Source: Jannaschia sp. CCS1 (GTDB taxonomy: Bacteria; Pseudomonadota; Alphaproteobacteria; Rhodobacterales; Rhodobacteraceae). From it: DNA of 64,000 nucleotides. Shown one piece after another: positions 25,334 through 34,078 of the stretch. The notes below the pieces were generated by a model. The model saw only the letters and a program-made list of their open reading frames with translations, searched no databases and was not told the origin of the DNA. The position numbers were made by a program, and so were the translations under genes. Within the stretch, counting starts at the first letter, position 1. Every line of letters begins with the position of its first letter. The stretch spans positions 3,348,001 to 3,412,000 of the forward strand of contig NC_007802.1 of the NCBI RefSeq assembly GCF_000013565.1, written 5' to 3'.

Positions 25334-25413
25334 CGCCGCGGAATTGACCGGCCCACACCTTGACGCGGCTGCCCTTTCCCGCGCAAGAAAACAGACCGGA
25401 CCCGGAGAGCGAC

Positions 25414-26538
25414 ATGTTTGAGCCAGCCATCACCGGATCAGGCGTTTTCACGCCCGATCAGAGCATTTCCAACGATGAACTTGTGGTGGCCTTCAACGCC
25501 TATGCCGACCGCTGGAACGCCGAGAATGCCGCCGCGATCAAGGCCGGTGACGTCGACGCCATGGCCCATTCTTCCTCTGAATTCATCGTTGCGGCCTCGG
25601 GCATCGAGTCGCGCTATGTGCTGGATAAGACGGGTCTTCTGGACCCCGATATCATGCATCCCCTGCTGCCGGAGCGCGCCATGGATCAGCCCGGCGTCAT
25701 GGCCGAGATGGGCGTGGATGCCTGCCGCAAGGCGCTTGATATGGCGGGGGTGGCAGCGGGCGACGTTGATGCGGTGATCTGTGCGGCCTCCAACCTGGAA
25801 CGCGCCTACCCGGCCATCGCCATCGAGATCCAGGAGGCGCTTGGCACCCGTGGCTTCGGGTTTGACATGAACGTCGCGTGTTCCTCGGCCACGTTCGGGA
25901 TACAGGCCGCCGCTGACATGATCCGGTCAGGCTCCATTCAACGGGCCCTGGTGGTGAACCCGGAGATCTGTTCCGCCCATCTGGAATGGCGCGACCGTGA
26001 TTGTCATTTCATTTTCGGCGACGTGGCCACGGCTGTTCTGATTGAGCGCAGCGATCTGGCCAAGGGCGAGAAATTCATCATCAAATCCACCCGCTGCGCC
26101 ACCAAATTCTCCAACAATATCCGTAACAACAACGGCTTCCTGCGCCGCACGCGGGACGGTCACATGGACGACCGGCGCGACATGCTGTTCATGCAAAACG
26201 GGCGCAAGGTGTTCAAGGAAGTGCTGCCGCTGGTCTCCAGACACATCGCCGAGCATATGGAGGATGCGGGCGTTCAGGCCGATGACCTCAAGCGCCTCTG
26301 GCTGCATCAGGCCAACAAGACGATGAACGACTACATCGGAAAGAAGGTGCTGGGACGGGTGCCGGAGGCGGGCGAACAGCCCAATATCCTGCAGGATTAT
26401 GCCAACACCTCCTCTGCCGGGTCTATCATCGCATTCGCGAAATATTCCAATGACTTGGCCCCCGGCGATACGGGGCTGATCTGTTCATTCGGGGCCGGGT
26501 ATTCGGTGGGGTCCGTGATCCTGGAAAAGACCGCTTAG
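25414..26538 (+). CDS. fabH: 3-oxoacyl-ACP synthase III (long KAS III form)
   Basis: A 374-residue thiolase-fold enzyme. The catalytic triad is visible: Cys in MNVACSSATFGIQAAADMI, His in RLWLHQANKTMNDYIGKK and Asn in DYANTSSAGSIIAFA. It is longer than standard FabH (about 320), because of inserts (ADRWNAENAAAIKAGDVDAM), and fits the beta-ketodecanoyl-ACP synthase type that accepts medium-chain acyl-CoA, by general resemblance. It starts fatty acid chains from acyl-CoA and malonyl-ACP. A CGGAGAG site precedes ATG 25414. A separate canonical FabH would be expected elsewhere in the genome. Confidence 0.88.
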   Translation: MFEPAITGSGVFTPDQSISNDELVVAFNAYADRWNAENAAAIKAGDVDAMAHSSSEFIVAASGIESRYVLDKTGLLDPDIMHPLLPERAMDQPGVMAEMGVDACRKALDMAGVAAGDVDAVICAASNLERAYPAIAIEIQEALGTRGFGFDMNVACSSATFGIQAAADMIRSGSIQRALVVNPEICSAHLEWRDRDCHFIFGDVATAVLIERSDLAKGEKFIIKSTRCATKFSNNIRNNNGFLRRTRDGHMDDRRDMLFMQNGRKVFKEVLPLVSRHIAEHMEDAGVQADDLKRLWLHQANKTMNDYIGKKVLGRVPEAGEQPNILQDYANTSSAGSIIAFAKYSNDLAPGDTGLICSFGAGYSVGSVILEKTA

Positions 26539-26593
26539 AAATTGCGGCCACTTGCGCTAACGTGCGCGCGCATCACTACCGGAGCCGCCGCCC

Positions 26594-27001
26594 ATGGCCG
26601 ACCTGTCTCACCTCATCTATTCCTCCACGCCCTTCGGATATGCCGCCTCTGACCTCAACGGCATTCTCGCAACTGCGCGCCGCTGCAATCCCGCCCTCGA
26701 CATCACCGGGGCCCTGATCTGCCGGCAGGATGTCTACCTGCAATACCTTGAAGGGCCGGAAGACGCGCTGACCGGGCTATATGACAAGATCAAGCGCGAT
26801 GATCGTCATGTCGACGTGATCCTGCGCGCCAAGGGCGCAATGGACCAACGCCTGTTCGCCGATTGGGCGATGCTCCATGATCCGTCGGATTCGCTGATCT
26901 GGACGATGCACGAGGTGGATCAAGGCCTGATGGATGACGCCAGCCCGCTTGAATATCTGACAACGTTTCAGACCATCGCCGCCAAGTCGCGGGCCGCCTA
27001 A
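26594..27001 (+). CDS. BLUF-domain blue-light photoreceptor
   Basis: A 135-residue single-domain BLUF protein. Flavin-site residues agree with the family: Tyr9 (LIYSST), Asn32 (RRCNPALDITG), Gln50 (YLQYLEGPED), and the Trp-x-Met pair at 91-93 (FADWAMLHD). It binds FAD and switches hydrogen bonding around Tyr and Gln on blue light. With no output domain attached, it must act through a partner protein; none is identifiable next door. It ends in a convergent overlap with the secreted protein gene. Confidence 0.94.
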   Translation: MADLSHLIYSSTPFGYAASDLNGILATARRCNPALDITGALICRQDVYLQYLEGPEDALTGLYDKIKRDDRHVDVILRAKGAMDQRLFADWAMLHDPSDSLIWTMHEVDQGLMDDASPLEYLTTFQTIAAKSRAA

Positions 27002-28518
27002 CCGCCGCAATCCAGCGAGAATTGGTTGGGCGTCAGCGCGATCCCCGGCAGCCCGTCGACGGATGCGCGCACGTCTGCCGCAAGCGTCACGGGGCCATCG
27101 GGCAAATCTTCCGCCGGGATCCTGAACGCGTGACGCCCGTCATCGCCCAACGCCCCCGGCAGGTCGGCACGGTAGGCATCCGCTAGCACGCTGAGCACGA
27201 TCTCACCGGTGCCCAGATCGCGCAGATCCACCATCATCGGCACGTCGGGCGCGTCGGGGTCCCACGCCCATCCCGCCACCTCATCGCACCCGACATAATC
27301 GACAAACCCCCACCCCGGCGTGACGTCCACGGGATGCAGCGCGGCCAGCTCCACCATCGACGCGCGCACCTGCTCCAGCGTCCCGATTACGGCGAATGCG
27401 CGGTAGCTGTAGGGACCTGCGGGCGCGGGCACATGGCCCACGAGGATGTTCCATTTATTGTTGGCGTCATAGGGGTTTGGCACGTCGTAATGCAGCAATT
27501 CATAGGAGGCGCCGGGAATGGCGGTGTAGGCCCCCAGCGCGAATTGCCCATCTTCGGTGGCCAGGACGGCGGGCAGGTTGGAGACGTGGACAAAGGAGAA
27601 CGGGGGATAAAGGTCCATGCTCTCTTCGCGCGGGATCAGGGTGCCGTCGCGGGGATCAAAGCTGTAGCGCGCGGTGAAATCATGGGTCAGATAGGCGGTC
27701 GGCATCTCCGTCCGCAGGGATTGGTAATCACGCTCCAGCGTGATGGTCGCATCGAACAGGATCACGTTCTCGATCCCGCGATACCCGATCTGGATCACCT
27801 TCTCGAACAGGTTCTCCGATACCAGCGTCGTGTTCACCCCTCCGGTCGTGCCATTGTCGCAGAAGGCGGCCTCCCCCGGCGCGGTCCAATAGGCCGGGTT
27901 GATCCGCGTCGACAGCCGGTTGGGCGCCTCACCACAGATTTGCAGAACGCGCGTGGTGGAGGATTGCAGGAAGTAGTCCTGCGCCGATCCGGGCTCCGTC
28001 GGGTTAAGGCATTCGCCGTGGCCATCCAGGTGCCAGGCATAGCTGATCTGGCGGCCATGGTCGTAGATGTTCAGGAACTGCCGCCCCCGCCATGTCAGCC
28101 CACCCACCGCGCCACCGAACCGGGCCGAGACGCGCAGCTCCACCGGGTCGCCGTCGACCATGCCGGTGATGATCCGCGCATAGCCGTCGGGCGGGGCTTC
28201 GACGCAGCCCAGGGCATCGGGTCCATCAGTCAGCGCCGGATCCTGTGGCTGACCGGCACCGCGCTGCGCCGCAGGCAAGGCCACGCACCAATCCGCCACG
28301 GTGGAGGCCGACAGCGCAGGCAAATCCAACCGCCAGTCCCGCGCGAAATCCGTTGCGATCTGGCGGGTTCGGGGGCCGAGGTGCCCGTCAATCGGGCCGG
28401 GATCATAGCCGTGGATGGCAAGGACCTCCTGGACGCAGAGCTCATCGGGGCCAGCGACCGCTGCGCCTGCCGTGCTGATCAAAGCCGCGGCCAAAACGGG
28501 TATGAAACGATATGCCAT
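26998..28518 (-). CDS. Large secreted protein with N-terminal peptidoglycan-binding-like domain
   Basis: A 506-residue protein. Signal peptide: MAYRFIPVLAAALISTAGAA. Residues about 25-75 resemble a peptidoglycan-binding (PGBD) fold: VLAIHGYDPGPIDGHLGPRT. The central part is a long beta-rich unknown region with several cysteines. The C-terminal about 80 residues (VDYVGCDEVAGWAWDPDAP, then ADAYRADLPGALGDDGRHAF) match a repeat seen in glycan-related proteins of this order. The start at 28518 is chosen by a GGAGG site six bases upstream. It probably acts at the cell wall; no enzyme motif is seen. Confidence 0.6.
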   Translation of the reverse strand: MAYRFIPVLAAALISTAGAAVAGPDELCVQEVLAIHGYDPGPIDGHLGPRTRQIATDFARDWRLDLPALSASTVADWCVALPAAQRGAGQPQDPALTDGPDALGCVEAPPDGYARIITGMVDGDPVELRVSARFGGAVGGLTWRGRQFLNIYDHGRQISYAWHLDGHGECLNPTEPGSAQDYFLQSSTTRVLQICGEAPNRLSTRINPAYWTAPGEAAFCDNGTTGGVNTTLVSENLFEKVIQIGYRGIENVILFDATITLERDYQSLRTEMPTAYLTHDFTARYSFDPRDGTLIPREESMDLYPPFSFVHVSNLPAVLATEDGQFALGAYTAIPGASYELLHYDVPNPYDANNKWNILVGHVPAPAGPYSYRAFAVIGTLEQVRASMVELAALHPVDVTPGWGFVDYVGCDEVAGWAWDPDAPDVPMMVDLRDLGTGEIVLSVLADAYRADLPGALGDDGRHAFRIPAEDLPDGPVTLAADVRASVDGLPGIALTPNQFSLDCGG

Positions 28519-28569
28519 CGGCACCCTCCCGTGGCGCAGAGGCTACCCGATGCCAGGCCCCGCGTCACG

Positions 28570-29055
28570 TCAGCTGCGGCTGTCGGCCTCCAAACGCAGC
28601 TTCATGTCCACCAGAACCTTCTGTAATTCCAGCGTTTCCTCCAACAGGCGGCGGGATTCATTGACCGAGATCACGCCGTCTTCGATCGACATGTGATACT
28701 CCGCCATCAGGATCGCAAAGCGCTGGCTGAGTGCGATGACGTTGGTGTTCACGCTGCCCTGATTGTCGCCGCGCACGGCATTGCGCCGCTCGGACCCATA
28801 GGACATCTGGCCCCCGTTCAGCTCTGCCAAGGCCGCCGTGACATGGGGAAAGCTCGACGCGGCCTCCAGCGCGGCAACGGCGTCCACCGGCATGAAGCGG
28901 TCCGCATGTTCATCAGCCTCCGAGAAATAGCGCCCCAGGGTGGCCTTGGACCGCCCCGTCAACTCGCAGGCCGCCGCATAGCCCACGTCCTTGATCAAGC
29001 GTTCCGTGTGGCGCTTGAGGTATCCGCGCGCTGTCATGCTGTCCGTGTCGCTCAT
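28570..29055 (-). CDS. Small HTH-like protein, conserved in Rhodobacterales
   Basis: A 161-residue protein starting MSDTDSMTARGYLKRHTERL. Residues 25-50 (VGYAAACELTGRSKATLGRY) form a helix-turn-helix like those of phage-derived regulators; the rest is a helical tail (ESRRLLEETLELQKVLVDMK) suited to dimerisation. No ligand or target is known. It is divergent from tdk (94-base gap), which could be a target. Confidence 0.6.
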   Translation of the reverse strand: MSDTDSMTARGYLKRHTERLIKDVGYAAACELTGRSKATLGRYFSEADEHADRFMPVDAVAALEAASSFPHVTAALAELNGGQMSYGSERRNAVRGDNQGSVNTNVIALSQRFAILMAEYHMSIEDGVISVNESRRLLEETLELQKVLVDMKLRLEADSRS

Positions 29056-29148
29056 CGGGTAAAATCCTTTGTCTGCACCCAGCAAAGCCGCTTTGTCATG
29101 GGCCGTCAACGTCTTGCCAGTATGGCCCACTTGCGGCAAAACCCGCCC

Positions 29149-29736
29149 ATGGCCAAGCTCTATTTCAACTACTCCACCATGAATGCGGGCAAATCGACCC
29201 TGCTGTTGCAAGCCTCCTACAATTATATCGAACGGGGGATGCAGACCTATCTGCTGACCGCGAATTTCGATGATCGTGCGGGCATGGGACGGATCGGGTC
29301 GCGCATCGGGATCGAGGCGGAGGCCGATACCTACACCCAATCCGATGATCTGTTTGCCAAGATTGACGCGCGGCTGAAGGCCGGCCCCTGCGCCTGCGTG
29401 CTGGTGGATGAGGCCCAATGGATGACCCGCGATCAGGTCTGGCAACTGGCCCGTGCCGTGGATGATCTGGGCGTGCCGGTGATGTGCTACGGGCTGCGGG
29501 TGGATTTCCGCGGAGAGCTGTTCCCCGGCTCCGCCGCCCTTCTGGCGCTGGCCGATGAGATGCGGGAGGTGCGCACGATCTGCCATTGCGGGCGCAAGGC
29601 CACGATGGTGATCCGCGTGGGCGAAGATGGCAACGCCCTGGCCGAAGGCGCGCAGATCGAGGTTGGCGGCAACGACCGCTATATCAGCCTGTGCCGCAAG
29701 CATTTCCGCGAAGCCGTGGGCGACGTCCCCGTCTGA
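29149..29736 (+). CDS. tdk: Thymidine kinase
   Basis: A 195-residue cytosolic enzyme of pyrimidine salvage. P-loop FNYSTMNAGKSTLLLQASYN, the Walker B-like VLVDEAQWMTRDQVWQ, the lasso/thymidine region CYGLRVDFRGELFPGSAALL, and zinc-ribbon cysteines (ICHCGRKATM and SLCRKHF) place it in the type II bacterial group. It follows the HTH gene divergently and is followed 29 bases later by a GNAT gene. Confidence 0.97.
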   Translation: MAKLYFNYSTMNAGKSTLLLQASYNYIERGMQTYLLTANFDDRAGMGRIGSRIGIEAEADTYTQSDDLFAKIDARLKAGPCACVLVDEAQWMTRDQVWQLARAVDDLGVPVMCYGLRVDFRGELFPGSAALLALADEMREVRTICHCGRKATMVIRVGEDGNALAEGAQIEVGGNDRYISLCRKHFREAVGDVPV

Positions 29737-29765
29737 CCCTTCCGATCCACGCCACCGCACCCCAT

Positions 29766-30374
29766 ATGTCGGATATGGATCTCGCCCCGATACAAACCGG
29801 TTTCCCCGAGGATCAACGCCACGCCGCGGCCAAGCTGTTCTGGCAGGCATTCGGTGGCAAACTCGGCAAATTGCTGGGGCCGGAGCCCCGCGCGCTGGCG
29901 TTTCTGACACCGGTCCTGGACCCGAACCATTGCCTCAGCCAATGCGACACGGACGGGGTGCTTGTGGGGCTCGCGGGGTTCAAAACGGCGCAGGGATCTT
30001 TCGTGGGCGGCCGTTTCCGGGACCTGGTCCGCGTTTACGGAACCGGTGGCGCGCTCTGGCGGGCCCCGCTTCTGGCGATGGTGGAACGGCCCGTGGAGGA
30101 AGGCACGTTATTGATGGACGGGATCGCCGTCACGCCCAGGGCAAGGGGCCTGGGTATCGGTACGACCTTGCTGGACGGCATCGCCGCAGAGGCCGCGCGC
30201 CGGGGCAACACGCACGTGCGGCTGGATGTGATCGACACCAACCCAAGGGCCAGGGCGCTGTATGAGCGGCGCGGGTTCAAGCCGTTGAAGGACGAAGATA
30301 TTTTCCCGTTCCGCTGGCTGTTCGGCTTTTCCAGAGCCACCCAGATGGCGTATTCCGTGACCCCGTCAAACTGA
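29766..30374 (+). CDS. GNAT family N-acetyltransferase
   Basis: A 202-residue GNAT protein. The acetyl-CoA motif A is MDGIAVTPRARGLGIGTTLL (the R/QxxGxG/A loop is RGLGIG) followed by IAAEAARRGNTHVRLDVIDT; motif B NPRARALYERRGFKPLKDED closes the fold. The N-terminal 90 residues are a less conserved acceptor-binding part. The acceptor is unknown. It is close behind tdk and probably co-transcribed. Confidence 0.88.
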   Translation: MSDMDLAPIQTGFPEDQRHAAAKLFWQAFGGKLGKLLGPEPRALAFLTPVLDPNHCLSQCDTDGVLVGLAGFKTAQGSFVGGRFRDLVRVYGTGGALWRAPLLAMVERPVEEGTLLMDGIAVTPRARGLGIGTTLLDGIAAEAARRGNTHVRLDVIDTNPRARALYERRGFKPLKDEDIFPFRWLFGFSRATQMAYSVTPSN

Positions 30375-30431
30375 CCGCTGCGAGGAGATCCCGCAGGGAT
30401 CGAGGAGAGGCGGACCTCAAAGCGGCGCGGA

Positions 30432-31382
30432 CTACACCGCGTTGGGCGCAGCGCGCCCCTCCGCCACGGCAATGACATTTTCCAGCGCCATGCGCCCCAT
30501 GTCTTCGCGCACGTCCAGCGCCGCCGTGCCCAGATGCGGCAGCAGCGTCACATGCTCCATCGCTTTCAACTCGGACGGGATCACCGGCTCGAACTCATAG
30601 ACGTCAAGGCCCGCGCCTGCGATGCGCCGCGCGCCCAAGGCCGCCACCAGCGACGCCTCATCCACCACATCCCCGCGAGAGATATTGATGAAAATCGCCG
30701 AGGGTTTCATGCCCGCGAACTCATCGGCTCCCATCAGGTGATGCGTGTCGGGCCCGCCGGGCGTCGCCAGAACCACCACATCCGCCCCCATCAAAGCCGT
30801 CTTCATCGGCAGTTGTTCTGCAGGGAAATCCACCGATTTCGGCGACCGGTTCACATAGACAATCCGGCAGCCAAACCCGAAATGGCAGCGCCGCGCGATG
30901 GCCTGCCCGATGCGGCCCATACCGATGATGCACACGGTCTTGCCGGAAAAATGCATCCCCAGCATCTGCGTCGGGTGCCAGCCGTCCCACGCGCCCGCGC
31001 GCAGCATCCGCTCCCCCTCGCCTGCGCGCCGCGCGGTCATCAGGATCAGCGTCATGGCGATGTCGGCAGTGGCATCGGTCACGGCCCCCGGCGTGTTGGA
31101 GACGACCACCCCCGCCGCCCGCGCGGCGTCCACGTCGATGTGATTATAGCCCACGCCGAAATTGGCCAGCACTTTTGCCTTGGGCGGCCCGGCTTCGGCG
31201 AAGGCGTCGGCGGTGAATTTATCGCCCAGAGACGGCAGGATCAGGTTATGATCGCGAAGGGCCGCGACGCATTCGGCGTGATCCATGGGCTGCGTCGTCG
31301 GACGGCAGGTGACGTCAAAGCGCGCCTCCGCGGCGGTCATGACGCTGTCGGGCAAGCGGCGGGACATCAACAGGCTCAGCAC
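30432..31382 (-). CDS. D-2-hydroxyacid dehydrogenase (glyoxylate/hydroxypyruvate reductase type)
   Basis: A 316-residue NAD(P)-dependent enzyme. The Rossmann motif is KTVCIIGMGRIGQAIARRCH near residue 150 (GxGxxG); catalytic Arg in INISRGDVVDEASLVAAL, Glu in LDVYEFEPVIPSEL and His in TLLPHLGTAALDV. It reduces glyoxylate or hydroxypyruvate by family analogy. The GTG start at 31380-31382 overlaps the csaA end and has GGAG seven bases ahead, supporting translational coupling to csaA. Confidence 0.9.
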   Translation of the reverse strand: MLSLLMSRRLPDSVMTAAEARFDVTCRPTTQPMDHAECVAALRDHNLILPSLGDKFTADAFAEAGPPKAKVLANFGVGYNHIDVDAARAAGVVVSNTPGAVTDATADIAMTLILMTARRAGEGERMLRAGAWDGWHPTQMLGMHFSGKTVCIIGMGRIGQAIARRCHFGFGCRIVYVNRSPKSVDFPAEQLPMKTALMGADVVVLATPGGPDTHHLMGADEFAGMKPSAIFINISRGDVVDEASLVAALGARRIAGAGLDVYEFEPVIPSELKAMEHVTLLPHLGTAALDVREDMGRMALENVIAVAEGRAAPNAV

Positions 31383-31714
31383 ATGCGTTCTCCATTCCTG
31401 ACGGCCTGATCAGGACCGATCAGCACGACACCGCCATCGGCGTCATGGAGGCCCAGGATCAGCACCTCGGACCGCACCGGCCCGATCTGGCGGGGCGGAA
31501 AGTTTACCACACCCAGGACCTGTTTGCCGACAAGAGTTTCCGGTGCGTAATGGGCGGTGATCTGGGCGGAGCTTTTCTTCTCGCCAATCTCCCCCCCGAA
31601 ATCGACCCATAGCTTGATCGCGGGCTTGCGGGCTTCGGGAAAATCCTCGGCGCGGGTGATGGTGCCGACGCGGATATCGACGGCCATGAAATCATCGAAG
31701 GTGATGTCGGTCAT
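31376..31714 (-). CDS. csaA: tRNA-binding (EMAP/CsaA-type) protein
   Basis: A 112-residue single OB-fold protein of the CsaA family: FMAVDIRVGTITRAEDFPEA, then PAIKLWVDFGGEIGEKKSSA, LVGKQVLGVVNFPPRQIGP and SEVLILGLHDADGGVVLIGP. B. subtilis CsaA binds tRNA and has chaperone-like activity in protein export. It lies between proC (28-base gap) and the hydroxyacid dehydrogenase (overlap). Confidence 0.94.
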   Translation of the reverse strand: MTDITFDDFMAVDIRVGTITRAEDFPEARKPAIKLWVDFGGEIGEKKSSAQITAHYAPETLVGKQVLGVVNFPPRQIGPVRSEVLILGLHDADGGVVLIGPDQAVRNGERMC

Positions 31715-31742
31715 GGGCGTCCCCCGTGCACCGTATACGCGA

Positions 31743-32552
31743 TCATTTGCGCAGCTCTCGCGACCGGTGGGTGGCCGCCGCGACCGTCTTTCGCATCAGG
31801 GGGGCCAGACCGCCCTCGCCCATCAAGACCTCCAACCCCGCCTGCGTTGTGCCGTTGGGGGAGGTGACGTTGACGCGCAATTGCTCCGGCGTCTCCGGCG
31901 CTTGTTCGGCCAGGGCGCCTGCCCCCGCGACGGTGGCCTTGGCCAATTGCATCGCCATCTCGGCCGGCAGGCCCTCGGCACGGGCGGCGGCGGCCAGCGC
32001 ATCAATCATGTAGAAGATATAGGCGGGGCCAGAGCCGGAGATGCCCGTGACCGCATCGATCTGACTTTCCGCCGTCAACCGCACGACCTGCCCGATGGCC
32101 AGAAGCATCCCCTCGGCGAGATTGAGGTCCTCTTCGGTGGCCTCCGCATTGCCCACAATCGCGGTGATCGCCTTGCCCACGGCGGCGGGCGTATTGGGCA
32201 TGGACCGCACGACGCGGGTGCCGGGGCCGAACGCCGCCTCATAGATCTGGATCGGCGTGCCCGCCGCGATCGACAGGATCAGCGTGCCGCCGCCGCCAAA
32301 GCCTTCGACTTGGGGCAAAGCCTCCTGCATCATCTGGGGTTTCACGGCGATCATCAGGACGGCGGGATCCTCGGGCAGATCGCCATTGATCGACACGCCC
32401 GCGCCCTGCACCCAGTCCGAGGGGTTGGGGTCAATGATATGCACCATCTCCGGCGAAAGCCCCTCGGCCAGCCAGCCCTGCAACATCGCCGAGCCCATTT
32501 TGCCACAACCCAGCATCACCAGCCCACGGCTGTTCACCAGCGTCATATCCAT
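31743..32552 (-). CDS. proC: Pyrroline-5-carboxylate reductase
   Basis: A 269-residue enzyme for the last step of proline synthesis. N-terminal dinucleotide fold GLVMLGCGKMGSAMLQGWLA, then VLMIAVKPQMMQEALPQV, TRVVRSMPNTPAAVGKAITA, and the dimer signature DAVTGISGSGPAYIFYMIDA with the end SPNGTTQAGLEVLMGEGGL. The ATG at 32550-32552 opens MDMTLVNSRG. It forms a compact minus-strand group with csaA and the hydroxyacid dehydrogenase. Confidence 0.97.
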   Translation of the reverse strand: MDMTLVNSRGLVMLGCGKMGSAMLQGWLAEGLSPEMVHIIDPNPSDWVQGAGVSINGDLPEDPAVLMIAVKPQMMQEALPQVEGFGGGGTLILSIAAGTPIQIYEAAFGPGTRVVRSMPNTPAAVGKAITAIVGNAEATEEDLNLAEGMLLAIGQVVRLTAESQIDAVTGISGSGPAYIFYMIDALAAAARAEGLPAEMAMQLAKATVAGAGALAEQAPETPEQLRVNVTSPNGTTQAGLEVLMGEGGLAPLMRKTVAAATHRSRELRK

Positions 32553-32796
32553 CGTTAAAGCCCCCAAGGCGTACACACGGCCGCAGCAGCCGCGAGGGAC
32601 AGAATGCCAGTGTCGCCGAAGGGGCGAAAGGGGCGCGCGGGATTGCGCTGTGGAGGTGTTGCCCCCGGGCCAACGGGACGTGACCAGTGGTGTGCGGGCC
32701 TGGATCGGGGCGCACGCGTTGCGCCGCCGCATCCGGTGGCTGTCACGGGTCGGGTAAAGCCGCTAGATTGGCCAAAAGATCGGGGAGAACGACAAA

Positions 32797-33213
32797 ATGA
32801 TTGCCTATGTCACCGTCGGTGCCGACGACATAGCCTGCGCCAAACGCTTCTACCGCGCGTTTCTGCCTGCCCTGGGCTACGGCCTGACGGAAGGGGCGGA
32901 GGGCCTGAGCTTCACGCTTCCGGTGGCGCCGGGGCAAACGCCCGTGCTGCCGGACTTCTACGTCAAACCGACCTTCGATGGGCGTCCGGCCTCGGCTGGG
33001 AACGGGTCCATGGTGGCGTTTGAGGCGCGCAGTCAGGCACAGGTCCGCGATTTGCACGCCGCAGCCCTTGCAGCGGGCGGAAGGGACGAGGGCCAGCCGG
33101 GGTTCCGCGCCGCCTACGGGCCGCACTTTTATGTCGGCTACCTGCGTGACCCGCAGGGCAACAAGATTGCGCTCTTCTCCAGCGATGCCAGCGAACCGGG
33201 ACGGGATGGGTAA
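32797..33213 (+). CDS. VOC superfamily protein (glyoxalase fold)
   Basis: A 138-residue VOC domain: MIAYVTVGADDIACAKRFYR at the start, VAFEARSQAQVRDLHAAALA in the middle, and GYLRDPQGNKIALFS at the end. It is similar in layout to the VOC protein at 24291. The ATG is preceded by GGGGAG. It is an isolated plus-strand gene between minus-strand proC and the YbjN gene, so it probably has its own promoter. The substrate is unknown. Confidence 0.87.
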   Translation: MIAYVTVGADDIACAKRFYRAFLPALGYGLTEGAEGLSFTLPVAPGQTPVLPDFYVKPTFDGRPASAGNGSMVAFEARSQAQVRDLHAAALAAGGRDEGQPGFRAAYGPHFYVGYLRDPQGNKIALFSSDASEPGRDG

Positions 33214-33276
33214 GGCTGTGGGCCATAGACTGGGTGCCTTGGACGGGATTGTGGCGCGCAGAGCTAGCGCCGTCCC

Positions 33277-33780
33277 CTAAGCCCGTCCGTAGCCTTCAGA
33301 GATCGCCACCGACATCGCCTGATCGGGCGTCTGCTCGGACCAAAGCGCCAGTTGGAACGCCGGGTAATAGCGCTCCGACGCGATAACGGCAGCTTCCACC
33401 ATGCAGGCGATCTGATCGGGAGAGGCCAGTTGCTCTCCGGCCAGCACCAGACCATAGCGATACACCATCAGCTTTTGCGAGGCCCAATAGGTGAAGGCCC
33501 CGGCCCAACACCGATCATTCACCAGATTGAGCATCTCGTAGAGCTTGGGCATCGTGCCCTCGGGCGGCTCCATGTCGAAGGTGCAGATCATCCGCAACGT
33601 TTCATCATAGGCGGACCAGGCCAGCGTGATGGAGTAGGTGCGCCACTGCCCGTCGATCGCCATGGCAATCTGGTCGTCAGCGATGCGATCGAAGTCCCAC
33701 GCGTGATGCGCGGCGAGCGTTTCCACGATATCGATTGGATGCAGCTCTTCGATATCGAAATATTCTTCTGCGTGCGACAT
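33277..33780 (-). CDS. YbjN domain-containing protein
   Basis: A 167-residue protein of the YbjN/sensory-transduction regulator family: IDIVETLAAHHAWDFDRIA, ITLAWSAYDETLRMICTFDM, and a C-terminal half LVNDRCWAGAFTYWASQKLM. The fold resembles type III secretion chaperones (family knowledge); E. coli YbjN affects many stress traits. The start at 33778-33780 (MSHAEEYFDIEEL) lies just below the AT-richer gap with DnaA-like boxes. Confidence 0.88.
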   Translation of the reverse strand: MSHAEEYFDIEELHPIDIVETLAAHHAWDFDRIADDQIAMAIDGQWRTYSITLAWSAYDETLRMICTFDMEPPEGTMPKLYEMLNLVNDRCWAGAFTYWASQKLMVYRYGLVLAGEQLASPDQIACMVEAAVIASERYYPAFQLALWSEQTPDQAMSVAISEGYGRA

Positions 33781-34078
33781 AGCCCCAAGTCCCTCAGGTT
33801 GGCAGCCCGCGAGGTCTTGGTGGTTCAATCCCAAGACTCCCACGACGACTGGGTGTCTTTCCTAGGGCTTGGCTGCTCGGCCTCAATCCCTACGAAATAT
33901 GGTGGTCCTTTGGTGAGTCGCTGTAAAGAACTATTTTTGTTGAGGAAACAGGAGCGAGTCGCGAATTTCGCGGATACCCACAACATATTGTGATTTTGTC
34001 AAGACCATCCACAAGACGATGAGTTATCCACAGGTTTTTGTGAATGAGCCTTGGGGAAGCTGTGGATATCAGCCCCGG
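33781..34078. other. AT-richer gap with DnaA-box cluster, candidate origin or DnaA-controlled region
   Basis: No gene. DnaA-box-like 9-mers: a perfect TTATCCACA at 34024-34032; TGTGGATAT at 34061-34069 (one mismatch, opposite strand); CCATCCACA at 34005-34013 and ATACCCACA at 33974-33982 (two mismatches each). Between 33930 and 34000 the DNA is distinctly AT-rich for this chromosome and has short inverted repeats (CGCGAATTTCGCG at 33960-33972; CACAA and TTGTG arms at 33979-33992). DnaA binds such boxes at oriC and at some promoters. Confidence 0.4.
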
